Positions 6,839-7,875 of a stretch of DNA of 7,875 nt are shown one piece after another. A program made the translations under genes and the position numbers. Every line of letters begins with the position of its first letter. Positions within the stretch are counted from its first letter, which is position 1. The notes under the pieces were generated by a model. That model made no database searches and was not told where the DNA came from. It was given only the letters and a program-made list of their open reading frames with translations. Source of the stretch: a bacterium (GTDB taxonomy: Bacteria; Pseudomonadota; Gammaproteobacteria; Burkholderiales; Methylophilaceae); contig DAIDAS010000055.1 of assembly GCA_027310505.1 (NCBI GenBank), forward strand, positions 1 to 7,875, in the 5' to 3' direction.

Positions 6839-6973
6839 AGTGCCACTGTCCACATTGGTGAGTGATTTTATGTGTTCATCCCCAGTTAATTCTTAGAGTG
6901 GCTGTAACGGCGTATGAGTGACTTGTGCATTATATGTGAGGTGATATGAATAGTTAGTCGGCAAACTATCCAG
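6839..6973. other. AT-rich spacer after the chimera gene, no gene seen
   Basis: Between the stop of the integrase/HEPN gene and the right arm repeats I see no open frame of note, no strong hairpin with a T-run and no clear promoter. It may be the untouched 3' flank of the HEPN-type gene from the ancestral island. Confidence 0.5.
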
Positions 6974-7004
6974 CGCTTACATAATGCTTACATAATGCTT
7001 ACAT
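6974..7004 (+). repeat. Right arm-type repeat triplet (3 x yGCTTACAT, 11-bp step)
   Basis: CGCTTACAT at 6974-6982 and TGCTTACAT at 6985-6993 and 6996-7004 start exactly 11 bp apart, in direct orientation, separated by AA. The word is shared with the left repeats at 5299-5319 and the inverted copy at 5349-5357. The arrangement fits cooperative binding of integrase arm-binding domains along one face of the helix. The cluster lies 74 bp inside the right core repeat. Confidence 0.7.
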
Positions 7005-7044
7005 AAAAGAAAGGCGGGTTAATGAAATTTTCCAAAACCCGCTT
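7005..7044 (-). terminator. Intrinsic terminator of the intact tRNA-Thr
   Basis: Read on the minus strand, GCGGGTT (7036-7042) pairs with AACCCGC (7014-7020) across a 15-base loop. The hairpin is followed by CTTTCTTTT (7004-7012), a T-rich tract. It starts nine bases after the tRNA CCA. Its sequence is unrelated to the terminator at 5102-5132 next to the decayed tRNA half, which fits the view that the tRNA 3' half and this terminator came with the element. Confidence 0.65.
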
Positions 7045-7050
7045 GTTTAC

Positions 7051-7126
7051 TGGTGCCGGAGATAGGAGTCGAACCTACGACCTTCGCATTACGAATGCGC
7101 TGCTCTACCAACTGAGCTACACCGGC
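7051..7126 (-). tRNA. tRNA-Thr (anticodon CGT), CCA encoded
   Basis: The 76-nt gene folds as a normal cloverleaf on the minus strand: acceptor GCCGGTG/CTCCGGC, D-arm GCTC-AGTTGGTA-GAGC, anticodon loop TTCGTAA (anticodon CGT at 7091-7093, reading ACG threonine codons), variable loop AGGTC, T-arm GTAGG-TTCGACT-CCTAT, discriminator A and genomic CCA. The body is nearly the same as E. coli thrW as I recall it. One flaw is a U6-U67 mismatch in the acceptor stem. It can be explained if the 5' half is the host's own and the 3' half came with the integrated element, since the crossover core lies in the anticodon arm. The gene stays expressed from the promoter at 7137-7165. Confidence 0.95.
7079..7096. 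repeat. Right attachment-site core inside tRNA-Thr (18-bp direct repeat)
   Basis: This is the copy of GACCTTCGCATTACGAAT that lies within the intact tRNA, covering the anticodon loop and 3' stem. It is the partner of 5164-5181 and marks the right end of the integrated element. Confidence 0.8.
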
Positions 7127-7136
7127 AACGGCGTGA

Positions 7137-7165
7137 ATTATAAAGTTTTATCAAATACCGGGCAA
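7137..7165 (-). promoter_or_regulatory. Promoter of tRNA-Thr
   Basis: On the minus strand TTGCCC (7160-7165) and a perfect TATAAT (7137-7142) are 17 bp apart. The -10 box ends 10 bases before the first tRNA base at 7126, so the 5' leader would be only a few bases. It lies in the 44-bp gap between the ClsB stop and the tRNA, on the host side of the element, and so survived the integration. Confidence 0.75.
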
Positions 7166-7170
7166 ACGGA

Positions 7171-7875
7171 TTATCTGTGCTCGGGGTGGCCGATCACCCC
7201 CATGAAAAAACGAATCAGGCCATAAAACAACCGCGCGACCAGGCGCCGTCCGAAATGCGCGCGCCGCCAATCGGCCGGTGATACCTGGCGCGAGCCGGAC
7301 CGGATGGCTCGTTCAAGATCCTGGCGCAGTTCATCGGCAAAACCCGTGTCTTCAACCACGACGTTGGCCTCCCGCGCCAATAGCAGGCTGAACGGGTCGA
7401 TATTGGAAGACCCTACCGTCGCCCAATGGCCATCGATTACCGCCACCTTGGAATGCATGAAACTTTTCCGGTACTCGTGGATTTCGATACCGGCATCGAG
7501 CAGTTCGTCATAAAGCGCACGTGATGCATAATCCAGCAACAGGTACTCGACCCGCGCCTGCAGCAGCAGCACGACCCGCACCCCGCGATGCGAGGCACCG
7601 AGCAAGGCATGTCGAAAGCGCGTCCCCGGCAGGAAATACGAATTGGCGATGACGATTTCGCTTCTGGCGTTGTCAATGGCCTCCAGATAGGCATTCTCGA
7701 TATCGCGACGGTGCCAGATATTGTCGCGCATGACATAGGCTGCCCACATGACCCCCACGATTTGCGGATGCAACCGGCCGTTCAACCGGCTCCTGTCGAC
7801 CTGAAGGAATCCCGCCCAGGCTGTACGCCGCCACAGGCGCCGGGTGCTGGCGCGTACCTGCGCCACCAGGGGGCC
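7171..7875 (-). CDS. clsB: ClsB-type cardiolipin synthase (phospholipase D family), C-terminal half; start beyond right edge
   Basis: The frame is open from the right edge to the stop at 7171-7173, 234 residues; ClsB/YbhO proteins are about 400, so roughly the N-terminal 40% is outside. The second HKD motif of the phospholipase D superfamily is clear: HSKVAVIDG (H-x-K-x4-D at 7432-7455), followed by WATVGSSNIDPFSLLLAREANVVV, which is characteristic of ClsB. The segment SEIVIANSYFLPGTRFRHALLGA upstream is the central PLD-domain strand and helix. Such enzymes join phospholipids at the inner membrane to make cardiolipin, in E. coli from phosphatidylglycerol and phosphatidylethanolamine. The hydrophobic C-terminus (LFYGLIRFFMGVIG) could touch the membrane. 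A GTG at 7866 is the first in-frame start candidate in view, but it is inside the domain, so the real start is upstream. Confidence 0.88.
   Translation of the reverse strand, partial: GPLVAQVRASTRRLWRRTAWAGFLQVDRSRLNGRLHPQIVGVMWAAYVMRDNIWHRRDIENAYLEAIDNARSEIVIANSYFLPGTRFRHALLGASHRGVRVVLLLQARVEYLLLDYASRALYDELLDAGIEIHEYRKSFMHSKVAVIDGHWATVGSSNIDPFSLLLAREANVVVEDTGFADELRQDLERAIRSGSRQVSPADWRRAHFGRRLVARLFYGLIRFFMGVIGHPEHR

Larger units (their letters stand above)
5164..7096. mobile_element. Minimal tRNA-Thr-integrated element with a single integrase/HEPN chimeric gene
   Basis: The stretch lies between the two 18-bp tRNA-anticodon-arm repeats, whose starts are 1,915 bp apart. It contains one gene whose N-terminal half is a tyrosine integrase, plus clustered TGCTTACAT repeats near both inner ends, the layout of an integrated attL-int-cargo-attR element. 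It is far shorter than usual integrative elements or satellites, which carry several genes. Its integrase has lost the catalytic domain, so it should not be able to excise by itself; a related integrase from elsewhere might still act on the att sites. The likeliest history is a larger island that lost its middle part by deletion. A small gene cassette mobilised in trans is the alternative. Confidence 0.75.

Noticed and set aside
6974..7004. Short spaced repeats as a CRISPR-like array
   Set aside because: Repeat units are 9-10 bp with 1-2 bp between them, far too short for CRISPR; integrase arm sites explain them and the matching left cluster.
7022..7225. Small plus-strand open frame over tRNA-Thr
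   Set aside because: It is the antisense translation of the tRNA (DRSRTYDLRITNALLYQLS type), a frequent false annotation.

Overview
The window reads as a chromosomal segment of a Gram-negative proteobacterium, most likely a betaproteobacterium. The signs are an MCE-type lipid transport operon with an outer-membrane lipoprotein, a ClsB-type cardiolipin synthase, a TrhP/YegQ-type U32 protein, and moderately high GC with compact operons. This placement comes from protein resemblance read by eye, not from a search.

Layout. (1) Positions 1-1557, minus strand: yjbQ (UPF0047, 139 aa) abuts trhP/yegQ with no gap; trhP runs off the left edge. (2) Positions 1646-5110, plus strand: a four-gene operon of a STAS-MlaE fusion permease, an MlaF-like ATPase, a membrane-anchored MCE (MlaD-like) protein with a long helical tail, and a PqiC-like auxiliary lipoprotein. 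Together they should form an inner-membrane ABC complex, a periplasmic MCE part and an outer-membrane lipoprotein that move lipid across the envelope. (3) Positions 5137-7126: a very small tRNA-bounded integrated element. An intact tRNA-Thr(CGT) lies at its right end and a decayed tRNA-Thr 3' half at its left end. The two share an 18-bp identical core, repeated 1,915 bp apart. Just inside the ends are clustered copies of a TGCTTACAT repeat with 11-bp spacing, which look like integrase arm-binding sites. (4) Positions 7171-7875, minus strand: the C-terminal half of a ClsB-type cardiolipin synthase, upstream of and co-directional with the tRNA.

The main point of interest is the only gene of the element (5369-6838). 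Its first ~230 residues are the arm-binding and core-binding domains of a P4/DUF4102-type tyrosine integrase. Exactly where the catalytic domain should start, the reading frame passes without a stop into an AT-richer ~258-residue module. That module resembles Apea-like HEPN proteins and carries an R-x4-H motif (RSKLVH, R429/H434). The protein therefore has the DNA-binding half of an integrase, no recombinase active site, and a likely HEPN ribonuclease or defence-type domain. It is either a relic made by an internal deletion of a larger island or a working DNA-binding/HEPN fusion; sequence alone cannot decide, but the frame is open and the arm sites are kept.

The element also appears to have rebuilt the host tRNA. 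The intact tRNA-Thr has one acceptor mismatch (U6-U67), as expected if the host 5' half was joined to a slightly different 3' half brought in by the element.
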